Below are positions 13,243 to 21,555 of a DNA stretch of 64,000 nt, one piece after another; the stretch's first letter is position 1, and each line of letters begins with the position of its first letter. Source of the stretch: WHSW01 sp963777775 (GTDB taxonomy: Bacteria; Actinomycetota; Thermoleophilia; Solirubrobacterales; 70-9); the NCBI GenBank assembly GCA_963777775.1, contig CAVZRL010000005.1:744001-808000 (forward strand), written 5' to 3'. The position numbers and the translations under genes are program-made. The notes under the pieces were generated by a model. That model was not told where the DNA came from. It ran no database searches and saw nothing but the letters and a program-made list of their open reading frames with translations.

Positions 13243-15965
13243 CCGAGCCGCGAGGGCGCGAGCAGCCCGAGTTCGCGCGCGCGCTCCACCGCCTCCGCGC
13301 GGCTGTGCGCGTCGAGCTTGGAGTAGATGTGGCGCAGGTGCGTTCGCACCGTGTTCGGCGAGACGAAGAGCTCGGCCGCGATCTCCGGCGCCTTCAGGTT
13401 GCTCGGCAGGAATCTGACCACCCGCAGCTCGGCGTCGCTCAGCTCGTCGTGCAGAGGCGCCACCGTGCCGCGCGCCGTTGCGGAAGAGCCGGCGAGCACG
13501 TCGAGGATCTCGGAGAGCAGCGCCGCGTGAGCGGTGCGGTGCCGTGGATGCCGCTCCAACAGCTCGGCGACCGGTGCGACCGCAAACGGAACGGCGATTC
13601 CCTCGGGCTCTGCGAGGTCGAGCGCTCGCTCGATCGCCTCCTCCGTTGCCCGCGCGTCGCCAAGCCGGTCCCGGGCCAAGGCCTCGAACAGCAGCGCGTC
13701 GATCAACGACGTCGTCGAGTGAGCCGCCCGCGCCGAGCCCTCGATCACCGGCGCCAGCACGTCGAGCGCCGCCTCGGGATCGTCCTGCGCCAGGTGGATC
13801 TCGGCGGCAGCGATCCGGACGAGGGCGCGGTCGCGCTCGTCTTCGTCGAGCTCGGCGAGCGCGGCGCTGGCGGCCGCGGCCTCACCCATGCGCACCTGGG
13901 TCTGGAGCATCACTCCCCTCGGCTCGATCGTCCGAACCTCCTCGCTCATCAGCGATTTGAGCCGCTGCGCCTCCGTGAACCCAGCCAACGCCTCCTCGAA
14001 GCGGCCCTGGATCAGGCGCAAGAGGCCGGTCGCCCACCGCACGACGAGCGTCGTCATCGGATCTGCCTTCGGCCGCAGCGCGTGGTCCGCGCGCTCCAAC
14101 CGCCGCTCTGCCTCGTCGAACTGCCCGAGCCACATGACCCCGACTCCCCCGATCGCGAGCGCCGGAGTGATGATCGCGTCCTCCCCCCAGCCGAGTGCTT
14201 CGGCCCTCGCGATCGCCTGCTCGCCGTAGTGAACCCCGTCGAGTACCGAGCCTCCCCCCTCCGGCGCCGCGATGCCGAGGTGGGCGAGGCAGGCGATTTC
14301 CAGGTAGGGGCGCTCTGCCTGCTGCGCCAACGCCAGACCCTCGTCGAGGTGCCGGCGGGCTTCACCGGGTCGTAGCGACCAGAGCTCCGCGATGCCGATG
14401 TTCATCACGGCCGCGGCGCGGTGGTCGGCGGCGCGGGCGATGTCGCTTGCCGACTGGGCCGCCAGCGCGGCCTCCACGGCGCGCATCGCCTCGAGCGCGG
14501 CGGGGAGGTCGACGCGGTGCCGGGCGAGCCACAGCTTGGTGCTGGCGACCCGCAGGTCGAAGCGTCGGCGCCGCTCCTCGGAAACCGTCTCGGCCAGCCG
14601 GTCGGCCACATCGATGTAGGCGTCGGTGTCGTCGGCTCGCCCCTCGAACAACCGGACGCCGGCAAGCACGATCGCAAGCTCGGCATTCTCGGCCGCCGCC
14701 TCGGAAGGAAAGGTTGCCAGCAGCCCGGCGACGGTCCCGAGCCGTCCGTCGAGAATCAGGCTGATGTAGCTGTCGGCAACCACGCGCGCCGCCCACGTCC
14801 AGTCCGATGTCGCCTGCGCGTGTCGGATCGCCTCGGCAGGATGCCCGTGCTCCTCATACCAGCGAGCTGCCGTGCGGTGAAGCGAGTCGATGCTGGCGGG
14901 GTCGGTGCGGCGCAGCTCGAGCCGGAGGAAGTCGGCGAATAGGTGGTGGTAGCGAAACCAGGTGCGGTCCGCGTCGAGCGAGGTGACGAACGCGTTTGCC
15001 TCCTCGAGGTCGAGCAGGATGCGCTCCGAGCCACGGCCGCCGGCGAGCGCGTCGGCCAAGCGCCCGGTGACCCGGTCGAGGATCGACGTCCGCAGCAGGA
15101 GCTCGCGCACCTCCGGCGGATGGTGCCCCAGCACCTCAGCCATCAGATATCCGGCGACGCCCCGGTCGCTGCCGGAGAAGTCGCGCACGAATCGCTCCGG
15201 GTCGGGATGACCGCCGAGCGAGATTGCCGCCAGCCGCAGGCCCGCTACCCAGCCCTCCGTCCGCTCGTGAAGCAGCGCCACCGCCTCGTCTGAGAGTTCG
15301 ATCTCGCTCGCTTGCAGCAGCTCGCCCACCTCCTCGCGGGAAAAGTGCAGGTCCGATGCTCGGATCTCGGTCAGCGCGCCGGCCAGCCGCAGACGATGCA
15401 GGTTGAGCTCCGGCTCGGCGCGGCTGGTCAGCATTATCCGCAGGTTCGCGGGGCGTCGGGTGATGAACAGCTCCAGCCACTCGAGCGCGTCGGGGGACTG
15501 GACCTCGTGCAGATCGTCGATCACGAGTACGAGCGGCTCTTCAACCGAGCGCAGGTTTCCGAGCAGCCGCTCTACGACGGCGTTGCCGCGGAATTCCGGC
15601 GTCGCGCCGATCCGCTCGACGGAGCCCTCGATGGCGCCGGCGAGCGCGTCGATCACCGACAGCCAGAAGTGCTGCGCGTCGCGTTCGCGCGGCTCGACCG
15701 CCACCCAGGCGGTCTGCTCGAGGAGCTCGTCGGCCTCGAGCCATGAGCGCACCAGGATCGTCTTGCCGCTGCCCGCGGGAGCGCAGACCAGAGCCACACA
15801 GTCGGCCGGGGCCGCCGACAGCCGCTCGAACAGCGCCTCGCGACGCACCACCCGGCTCTGGGTCGACGGGTCTCGCTCGGGGGTGAGCGGGTCCGGACCG
15901 GCGAGCGCGGTGTCGCGCTGCCGCCGTCCAGTACCCGCACTGTCGAGGTTCCGGTTGCGGTTCAT
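13239..15965 (-). CDS. LuxR-family ATP-dependent regulator (MalT/LAL type)
   Basis: This is a 908-residue protein, the usual size for LAL regulators. It has a P-loop near residue 62 (CAPAGSGKT), a Walker B segment (LVLVIDDLHEV, about 140), an ATPase domain to about 300, and a long helical TPR-like middle (about 400-830). The C-terminal LuxR HTH reads LSDAELRVVRFLPSNLKAPE and later VSPNTVRTHLRHIYSKL. MalT-like proteins bind ATP and an inducer, then activate transcription. The signal is unknown. It is the only dedicated regulator in this island and a natural candidate to control its stress genes. Start ATG 15965; no strong ribosome site is seen. Confidence 0.85.
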   Translation of the reverse strand: MNRNRNLDSAGTGRRQRDTALAGPDPLTPERDPSTQSRVVRREALFERLSAAPADCVALVCAPAGSGKTILVRSWLEADELLEQTAWVAVEPRERDAQHFWLSVIDALAGAIEGSVERIGATPEFRGNAVVERLLGNLRSVEEPLVLVIDDLHEVQSPDALEWLELFITRRPANLRIMLTSRAEPELNLHRLRLAGALTEIRASDLHFSREEVGELLQASEIELSDEAVALLHERTEGWVAGLRLAAISLGGHPDPERFVRDFSGSDRGVAGYLMAEVLGHHPPEVRELLLRTSILDRVTGRLADALAGGRGSERILLDLEEANAFVTSLDADRTWFRYHHLFADFLRLELRRTDPASIDSLHRTAARWYEEHGHPAEAIRHAQATSDWTWAARVVADSYISLILDGRLGTVAGLLATFPSEAAAENAELAIVLAGVRLFEGRADDTDAYIDVADRLAETVSEERRRRFDLRVASTKLWLARHRVDLPAALEAMRAVEAALAAQSASDIARAADHRAAAVMNIGIAELWSLRPGEARRHLDEGLALAQQAERPYLEIACLAHLGIAAPEGGGSVLDGVHYGEQAIARAEALGWGEDAIITPALAIGGVGVMWLGQFDEAERRLERADHALRPKADPMTTLVVRWATGLLRLIQGRFEEALAGFTEAQRLKSLMSEEVRTIEPRGVMLQTQVRMGEAAAASAALAELDEDERDRALVRIAAAEIHLAQDDPEAALDVLAPVIEGSARAAHSTTSLIDALLFEALARDRLGDARATEEAIERALDLAEPEGIAVPFAVAPVAELLERHPRHRTAHAALLSEILDVLAGSSATARGTVAPLHDELSDAELRVVRFLPSNLKAPEIAAELFVSPNTVRTHLRHIYSKLDAHSRAEAVERARELGLLAPSRLG

Positions 15966-16075
15966 CGGCAACCAGTATCCACGCGCCGCCGCCTCAGCGC
16001 CACGACACGCGGGCAGGGTGGGCGGAGGACCCCGTGTGGCGAGGCCCTCCGCGCCGGGCGGGAGCGGGGCAGCCC

Positions 16076-16534
16076 TCAGGTGGCTGCGGTCTTCTCCTTC
16101 GACAGGTCGTCGGCCTCCATCCTCGCCCAAGCGGCATCGAGCACGGAGTACTCGGCCTCGACGATTGCCGAGTAGGCAAAGGCGATTGCGTACTCCGCCT
16201 CGTCCTCCGCCCGATCGGCCCTGTGCTCGGCCTTGTGCAGGTCGTGCTCTGCCTTGCGGGCCTCGATGTCGGCGCGGATTGCGGCGACGCGCTCGTCCCA
16301 GCTTCTCTGGACGTCTGCCCACCGATCCGAGATGTGCTCGTGTCCCTCATCGACCTTCTCGCGCAATGCTTGGGCTTGCTGCTCCCCGACCGCGCGGGCG
16401 TCGTCGCGGTCGGCCTCGATGTCCGCCTTGGCCTTGGCTCGCGCAGCTGCCGCGTGGTCCTCGGCTTCCTTCGCGCGAGTCGAGAGCTTGCGCAGGTCAT
16501 CCGAGAGCTTGCTCATACCATCCGATGCAGCCAT
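16076..16534 (-). CDS. Coiled-coil protein, paralogue of the one at 8898
   Basis: This is a 152-residue protein of the same build as 8898-9326: an Ala/Lys/Glu helix (RAKEAEDHAAAARAKAKAD), the shared DVQRSWDERVAA and AEHDLHKAEHRAD segments, and a tail ending VLDAAWARMEADDL. The ATG at 16534 follows CAGGAGG, a strong site. The two paralogues face each other from the ends of island 1. The function is unknown. Confidence 0.75.
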   Translation of the reverse strand: MAASDGMSKLSDDLRKLSTRAKEAEDHAAAARAKAKADIEADRDDARAVGEQQAQALREKVDEGHEHISDRWADVQRSWDERVAAIRADIEARKAEHDLHKAEHRADRAEDEAEYAIAFAYSAIVEAEYSVLDAAWARMEADDLSKEKTAAT

Positions 16535-17032
16535 TTCAACCTCCTGTTTGTTTGTTGGTCGTGTCGAAGATCGGTTATGGGCGGGTGAGCGGGCGTCATC
16601 CATTTTTGGTGATCTTCCGCCCGTCGTCCGGGATGTAGTTGGCGGCGGTGACGCGGGTCTACCGCGTGCTTTGGGTGCGACCCTGAAAAGAGATCACGCG
16701 GCAGGCTGAGACTCTGGAAGCTCAGCCGGGGGCGGTAGCGTGGGCGCTGACTGCCCTCGGCGACCTATTGGCACTCAACCTTCGACTGCATCCGACCGAG
16801 ATCAGCCGGCCCGAGCGTGGCGCGCGCTCTTTCGTCAATCCGCTCGAGAATCGACTCCCCTTTCACCCGCGCCGCCAGTGCTGGAACGAGCCGAACTATT
16901 CGGCGTACCACGGGCCAAACGTGCCGATGTTCCACTTCGCGACAAATTGATGCCCGATTGATGCCCGCCGACGCCGTCAGGATCTCGGCCCCAACAGCAG
17001 AAAGGGCCCGAGTTTGCGGGCCTTTCCTCGAG
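16535..17032. other. Right end of island 1, no gene
   Basis: It holds the promoter of the gene at 16534, then no coding signal. ATTGATGCCCG repeats occur at 16945-16968, just before the terminator hairpin and the tRNA fragment. Confidence 0.5.
17000..17026 (-). terminator. Terminator hairpin beside the tRNA fragment
   Basis: GAAAGGGCCCG with CGGGCCTTTC, one bulged G, loop AGTTTG. It is close in sequence to the tRNA-fMet terminator at 23012-23043, showing that the fragment kept its downstream context. Confidence 0.6.
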
Positions 17033-17074
17033 TAGCGGGGGTGGGATTTGAACCCACGACCTCCGGGTTATGAG
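17033..17074 (-). other. attachment-site copy 2: 3' fragment of initiator tRNA
   Basis: The same 42 bp as 8367-8408 and 23046-23087, again without a 5' tRNA half. It forms the border between the two islands. Confidence 0.8.
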
Positions 17075-17319
17075 ATCGATCCCGCGGGTGGCGCTGGTGC
17101 GCGATGCCGCATTCCTATGCGGGCTCAGGTCCTTCTGGTTGCGCCCACTTGCGCTCAAATTGATGCCCGAATTGATGCCCGTCGTCCCTGCCGGGCGTCC
17201 TGAGGAAGCCGCACCGCTCCATCTGGCGACTAAGCGGCGAGCCCCTCAGGTCTCGAAGAGCGCCCCGAGCGGCAGGCCGCCGTTCGACGCGGCCTGCCGC
17301 ATGGGACCGGTGGCCGCGC
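17075..17319. other. Left end of island 2, no intact gene
   Basis: It has ATTGATGCCCG repeats at 17159-17180. Read leftward, the segment gives MERCGFLRTPGRDDGHQFGH and a short tail to TAG at about 17119, a possible remnant of an integrase C-terminus. The hairpin at 17270-17299 lies 20 bp past the stop of the gene at 17320. Confidence 0.45.
17270..17299 (-). terminator. Terminator hairpin of the secreted gene
   Basis: CGGCAGGCCGC with GCGGCCTGCCG around an 8-nt loop, just downstream of the stop at 17320 on the minus strand. It is nearly the same as 8572-8600. Confidence 0.6.
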
Positions 17320-17802
17320 CTAGTAGCGGATCTTGCCGTCGACGTCGAAGGTGACCACGGTGCCGACGGTCACGCTGCTCCCGGGTGGAAGCGTGCCGTT
17401 GAACGTGCTGCTGCCGGTGGCGCCCTTGTACCTGCCGGTGCCCCCAGTGGCCTTGGCCGTGCCGGTGAGGGTGATGCTGCCGTCGGGCTGGAACTCGACC
17501 ACGTCCGTGGTCTTCAGGTTCACCGTGCCCTTCTTTGCGTAGACCACGGGCCGCCCCTCGGTGATCAGGCCCGCCGGGGTGTTGGTCACCGTGACATCCC
17601 CGACCGTTCCGGCTGTTCCGAACGGCTTGCCGGTGATACGGCCGGCGAACTCGTTGACGGTCTCCGACGACTCGATAATGGCGAGCGTCAACGTCGCGTC
17701 GACCGTGTGGGTCTTCTTCTTCGCGCCCGCGACCTGGGGCGCGGCGAGCGCCGCGCAGGCGATCACTGCGACCAGTGTGAGGAGCTTCATTCGAACTGAC
17801 AT
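17320..17802 (-). CDS. Secreted hypothetical beta-rich protein
   Basis: This is a 160-residue protein with a signal peptide (KLLTLVAVIACAALAAPQVAG). The mature part is rich in Thr, Gly and Val with a repeating pattern (TGKPFGTAGTVGDVT, LTGTAKATGGTGRYKGATGS). The GTGRYKGA segment resembles allene-oxide-cyclase-like or DUF3224-type barrels, but not strongly enough to name. AAGGAGG lies 8 bp before the ATG at 17802. It shares an upstream motif with the gene at 21556, so both may answer to the regulator between them. Confidence 0.7.
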   Translation of the reverse strand: MSVRMKLLTLVAVIACAALAAPQVAGAKKKTHTVDATLTLAIIESSETVNEFAGRITGKPFGTAGTVGDVTVTNTPAGLITEGRPVVYAKKGTVNLKTTDVVEFQPDGSITLTGTAKATGGTGRYKGATGSSTFNGTLPPGSSVTVGTVVTFDVDGKIRY

Positions 17803-17914
17803 ACACAAGCCTCCTTGGTGGTTGATGTTGATCTTTGGATGCATCGGCCCGTTCCGCGGCCGATGGCCCTCACCGTTTGTGTCGGTTGGACCGGGTGCCA
17901 GTCTCGTCGCCGTC

Positions 17915-17946
17915 AGGCGCGCGAACATCGGCCAGATGGGCGATTT
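17915..17946 (-). promoter_or_regulatory. Shared upstream motif, copy 1
   Basis: On the minus strand, AAATCGCCCATCTGGCCGAT, then GTT, 112 bp upstream of the start at 17802. It matches 21473-21504 at 25 of 32 positions, including CTGGCCGATGTT without change. Confidence 0.5.
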
Positions 17947-17981
17947 CTCGCGCCCTTGCTGTGGGTGACGGGCGTTGAGAT

Positions 17982-20900
17982 TCAGCCCGCGCTCGCCTGC
18001 CGCTCGACCGCCCGCGCGCTCAGCTCGGCGCGGCTGTGGAGGTCGAGCTTCCTGAAGATGTGGGCGAGGTGGGTCTTGACCGTGGCCTTGGAGATGAACA
18101 TCCGCTCGCCGATCTGGGGGTTGGTGAGCCCCTCTGCGACCAGCTCGGCGACCTTGGCCTCGGTCGGGGTGAGCGATCCCCAGCCGCCGGGCGGGCGCGT
18201 CCTTGGGCCGCGGGCCCGCCGTGCCCAGGCGAGCGCATCCTCGGTGCCGAGCTCGGTGCCCTGCGCCCGCGCCTCCTCGTAGGCCTTGTCGCCAAGCGCC
18301 TCGCGCAGCCCAGCCGCGATCGCGCTCCAGTGTTCCTCCTCGGGCGGCACCCGGACAACGCCGATCTCGGCCCGGGCGCGCGCGGCGGCGGCGAACAGCC
18401 GGACCGCGTCCTCGTTCGCCTCGAGGCCCGCCGCCACCTCCGCGAGCGCGTCCAGACAAGCGGGCACGTAGGTCGCGTGGCCGCCCTCGACGCAAGCGTC
18501 GAGGTGGGCGAGCCCGTGCTGCTGGGCGTCCGTCCACTCCCCGCGAGCTGCGGCCAGGCGGCCGAGGGTGAGGGCGGCGCGCGTCTCGTGCAGGCGATGG
18601 CCAAGTCGCGCCCCGCACGCCTGGGCTTGGAGCGCCGTGGATTCCGCGGCATCGTCCGCCAGCAGCCGCCGCGCCTCCGCCAGCAGCCAGAGCGCCCACA
18701 ACGCTGTGGCGAGATCGCGTTCCTCGACCAGCCCCACCAAGCCGTCGAGCCGGTCGCGAGCCTGCTCGGGCCGGCCGGCGGCAAGCTCGGCAAAGGCAAT
18801 CGCGATCATTAGGTATGGGACGGTGATGCCGGCGCCGAGCCTCAGGGTGCGTTCGAGCCGCGGCGGCAGGTACTCGAGCGCGCGCTCAGGCTCGCCCTGC
18901 CAGACATCGACGAGTCCCATAACGACGTCAAGGCCCCCCTCAAACACCGGCTCCCCGGTGGCCGCCACCGCCGCTCGCAGCCGCTCGAGCGCCTCGTGAG
19001 CATCGGCGAAGCGACCGTCGAAGTGAGCGGGCATAGCGACCCAGAGCCAGCGCCGGGCGACCTGGAGCGGGTCGCCCAGCCGCTCGGCCAGCGCGGCCAC
19101 CCCCTCGCTGGCGCGAGCGGCCTCGGCGTGTTCGCCCTGAAGCAGGTAGCCGAAAGCCGTCGCCTGCCCGGCCGCCACGAGCGCCCAGTCGTCGCCCGCC
19201 GCCCGCGCCAGCTCGGCCGCGCGCGCCAGCTCCGCTCGCCCGGCACGGGGGTTCAGGAACAGCAGCGCGTTACCCAGATCGCAGCGCGCCCGCGCCGCCG
19301 TTCCCTGGTCGCCTGTCTCCTCGGCGAGCGCCAGCGCTTCGGTCGCGTGCGCTTCCGCAGGTTTGAACTCGCCCACCCAGACCGCGATGAAGGCGCGACT
19401 TTCGATGGCGCGTGCGCGCAGCCCGGGGTCGCGGTCCCCACAGGCGTCGAGCGAGCGGGAATGCGCGAGCTCGGCCTCGGCGTAGCGACCCCGCGCGCAC
19501 CACCACCTACACAGTGCCGCGCAGAAGCGCAGCGCCAACGGCGGCTCGCTCCCCAGCGCGCACTCGATCGCCGCGGCCAGGTTGGCGGCCTCAGGGTCAA
19601 GGAGCTCGAGCCACTCGAGCTGGCGACCGGTCTCCAAGTGGGGACCGGCTTGTTCCGCCAGCGCGAGGAAGTAGTCGCGGTGGCGGTCGCGCACCCCGTC
19701 TTCCTCGCCGGCCTCGGTCAACCGCTCGAGCCCGTATTCGCGCACGGTCTCGAGGAGGCGGTAGCGCACCCCCGCCTCGGTGCCCTCGGCGATCACCAGC
19801 GACTGATCGACTAACGCTCCGAGCAGATCGAGCACCGGCTCGGCCTCGATCCCGCCGCCGGCGCAGATCTCCTCGACGGCATCGAGGCTAAAGCCGCCGG
19901 CAAAGATGGAGAGGCGCCGGAGCATCGCCTGCTCGGGATCGGAGAGGAGCTCGTGACTCCAGTCGACCGAGGCGCGCAGGGTCTTAAGGCGGGGCGTGGC
20001 CGTCCGTGGCCCGCCGGTCAGGAGGCGAAAGCGGTCGGAGAGGCCGCTCTCGATCTGCCCCACGGAGAGCATCCGCACCCGGGCGGCGGCGAGCTCGATC
20101 GCCAGCGGCAGGCCGTCGAGCTGGGTGCAGATCGCGGCCACCGAGTCGGCGTCATCCGGGCCCGGCGCGAGGTCCGGGCGGGCGTCGGCCGCACGCTCCA
20201 CAAATAGCGCCACCGCATCGGATGCGGCCAAGGGCTCGCCCCCATCCGTGGGCAGTGACAGCGAGGGGACCCGCCACTCGGTCTCCCCGCCCACCCCGAG
20301 CGAGGCCCGGCTCGTGGCCAGCACCACGAGCTCGGGGGCGGCCCCCAGGAGCGCCTCGGCGGCCTCCGCGCAAGCCTCCGCAAGGTGCTCGCAGTTGTCG
20401 AGCACGAGCAGCGCTCGGCGGGAGGCGAGATAGGCGCCACAGGCCTGGAGCTCCGTCATCCCCGGCAGCGGGCGGACCCCGAGCGCCTCCGCGATCGCCG
20501 CCCCGACCAGGCGCTCGTCCGCGAGCGGGGCCAGCTCCACCCACCAGCCGCCGTCGGGGAAGCGATCCAGGGTCTCGGAGGCGGCCTGGACGGCCAGCCG
20601 CGTCTTGCCACAGCCGCCGGCCCCGGTCAGGGTGACGAGCCGATGGTCTGCCAGCAGGCGCTCGACCTCGCCGAGCTCGCGCTCGCGGCCGATGAAGCTC
20701 GAGAGCTGCACCGGCAGGTTGTTGGGCAGCGCGTCGAGCGAGCGCGGGGGCGGAAAGCCGGTCGGAAGCTCGGGGTGGGTGAGCTCGAAGACCTCCTCGG
20801 CGCGGGTCAGGTCGCGCAGGCGCCGCTTGCCCAGCGACCTCAGGCCCACCCCCTCGGGCAGGGTCTCGACGACGAGCTCATAGGTGGCCCGCGAGACCAG

Positions 20901-21374
20901 GGTCTGGCCGCCGTGCGCCGCGGCGCGCAGCCGCGCGCAGCGGTTGAGCGCCGGGCCGACGTAGTTTCGGGGGTCTCGGAGGATCGCCTCGCCGCTGTGC
21001 AGCGCGATCCGGACCCGCAGCTCGCAGCGCTGCGGCCACTCGGCCGCGCTCAGCTCGCGCTGGAGGTCGAGCGCGCAGGAAAGCGCCCGAGAGGCCTCGG
21101 AGAAGGCGATGACCGCGCTGTCGCCCTCGCCCTGTTCGAGCGGGCGCACACCGTCGGCGGCCTCGATGGCGCGCTCGAGGAGCTCGTCGTGAAGCGCGAT
21201 CGCCGCCCGCATCGCCCCGGCGTCGGTCTCCCAGAGCCGCGATGACCCCTCGACGTCGGTCAGCAGAAAGGTGACGACGCCCTCGGGCAGGGAGGCCCTC
21301 GAGGGCTCCCCCGGCGCCGTCTCGAGCTCTTTGCGTCCGACTATCGCCACCTGGCTGTACTCGCGAGCATCCAC
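17982..21374 (-). CDS. Class III cyclase - ATPase - TPR - LuxR regulator
   Basis: This is a protein of about 1130 residues. Residues about 35-190 form a class III nucleotide cyclase domain (VTFLLTDVEGSSRLW holds the first metal Asp; EQGEGDSAVIAF the second). A P-loop ATPase follows at about 265 (LTGAGGCGKTRLAVQ, with LLVLDNCEH as Walker B). Then come TPR-like helices, and finally a LuxR HTH (LTPTEAKVAELVAEGLTNPQ). Proteins of this order are common in actinobacteria. Whether the cyclase is active or only senses nucleotide is unknown. The start is uncertain: GTG 21374 or GTG 21350, neither with a good ribosome site. It lies between two secreted genes that share a promoter motif. Confidence 0.85.
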   Translation of the reverse strand: MDAREYSQVAIVGRKELETAPGEPSRASLPEGVVTFLLTDVEGSSRLWETDAGAMRAAIALHDELLERAIEAADGVRPLEQGEGDSAVIAFSEASRALSCALDLQRELSAAEWPQRCELRVRIALHSGEAILRDPRNYVGPALNRCARLRAAAHGGQTLVSRATYELVVETLPEGVGLRSLGKRRLRDLTRAEEVFELTHPELPTGFPPPRSLDALPNNLPVQLSSFIGRERELGEVERLLADHRLVTLTGAGGCGKTRLAVQAASETLDRFPDGGWWVELAPLADERLVGAAIAEALGVRPLPGMTELQACGAYLASRRALLVLDNCEHLAEACAEAAEALLGAAPELVVLATSRASLGVGGETEWRVPSLSLPTDGGEPLAASDAVALFVERAADARPDLAPGPDDADSVAAICTQLDGLPLAIELAAARVRMLSVGQIESGLSDRFRLLTGGPRTATPRLKTLRASVDWSHELLSDPEQAMLRRLSIFAGGFSLDAVEEICAGGGIEAEPVLDLLGALVDQSLVIAEGTEAGVRYRLLETVREYGLERLTEAGEEDGVRDRHRDYFLALAEQAGPHLETGRQLEWLELLDPEAANLAAAIECALGSEPPLALRFCAALCRWWCARGRYAEAELAHSRSLDACGDRDPGLRARAIESRAFIAVWVGEFKPAEAHATEALALAEETGDQGTAARARCDLGNALLFLNPRAGRAELARAAELARAAGDDWALVAAGQATAFGYLLQGEHAEAARASEGVAALAERLGDPLQVARRWLWVAMPAHFDGRFADAHEALERLRAAVAATGEPVFEGGLDVVMGLVDVWQGEPERALEYLPPRLERTLRLGAGITVPYLMIAIAFAELAAGRPEQARDRLDGLVGLVEERDLATALWALWLLAEARRLLADDAAESTALQAQACGARLGHRLHETRAALTLGRLAAARGEWTDAQQHGLAHLDACVEGGHATYVPACLDALAEVAAGLEANEDAVRLFAAAARARAEIGVVRVPPEEEHWSAIAAGLREALGDKAYEEARAQGTELGTEDALAWARRARGPRTRPPGGWGSLTPTEAKVAELVAEGLTNPQIGERMFISKATVKTHLAHIFRKLDLHSRAELSARAVERQASAG

Positions 21375-21472
21375 CCTCCCATATCGGGGCCGTTGTGTCC
21401 ACGGCCGCGCGGCAGACCGTCGACCGGGGATGATCCACCTGACCCGCGCCCTCCCCCGCCGACAAGGGCGGG

Positions 21473-21504
21473 AAATCCCCCACCTGGCCGATGTTTGTCG
21501 ACCT
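21473..21504 (+). promoter_or_regulatory. Shared upstream motif, copy 2
   Basis: AAATCCCCCACCTGGCCGAT, then GTT, 51 bp upstream of the start at 21556 and also in the promoter region of the divergent cyclase-LuxR gene. See 17915-17946. Confidence 0.5.
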
Positions 21505-21555
21505 CGCGGCAGCCACGATCGCCGTGTGCAACCGACGTCCACCCCGGAGGGAATC

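Noticed and set aside
15966..16322. N-terminal extension of the LuxR-type gene beyond 15965
   Set aside because: It would overlap the coiled-coil gene at 16076 on the same strand, and the added residues are low-complexity and Arg-rich.
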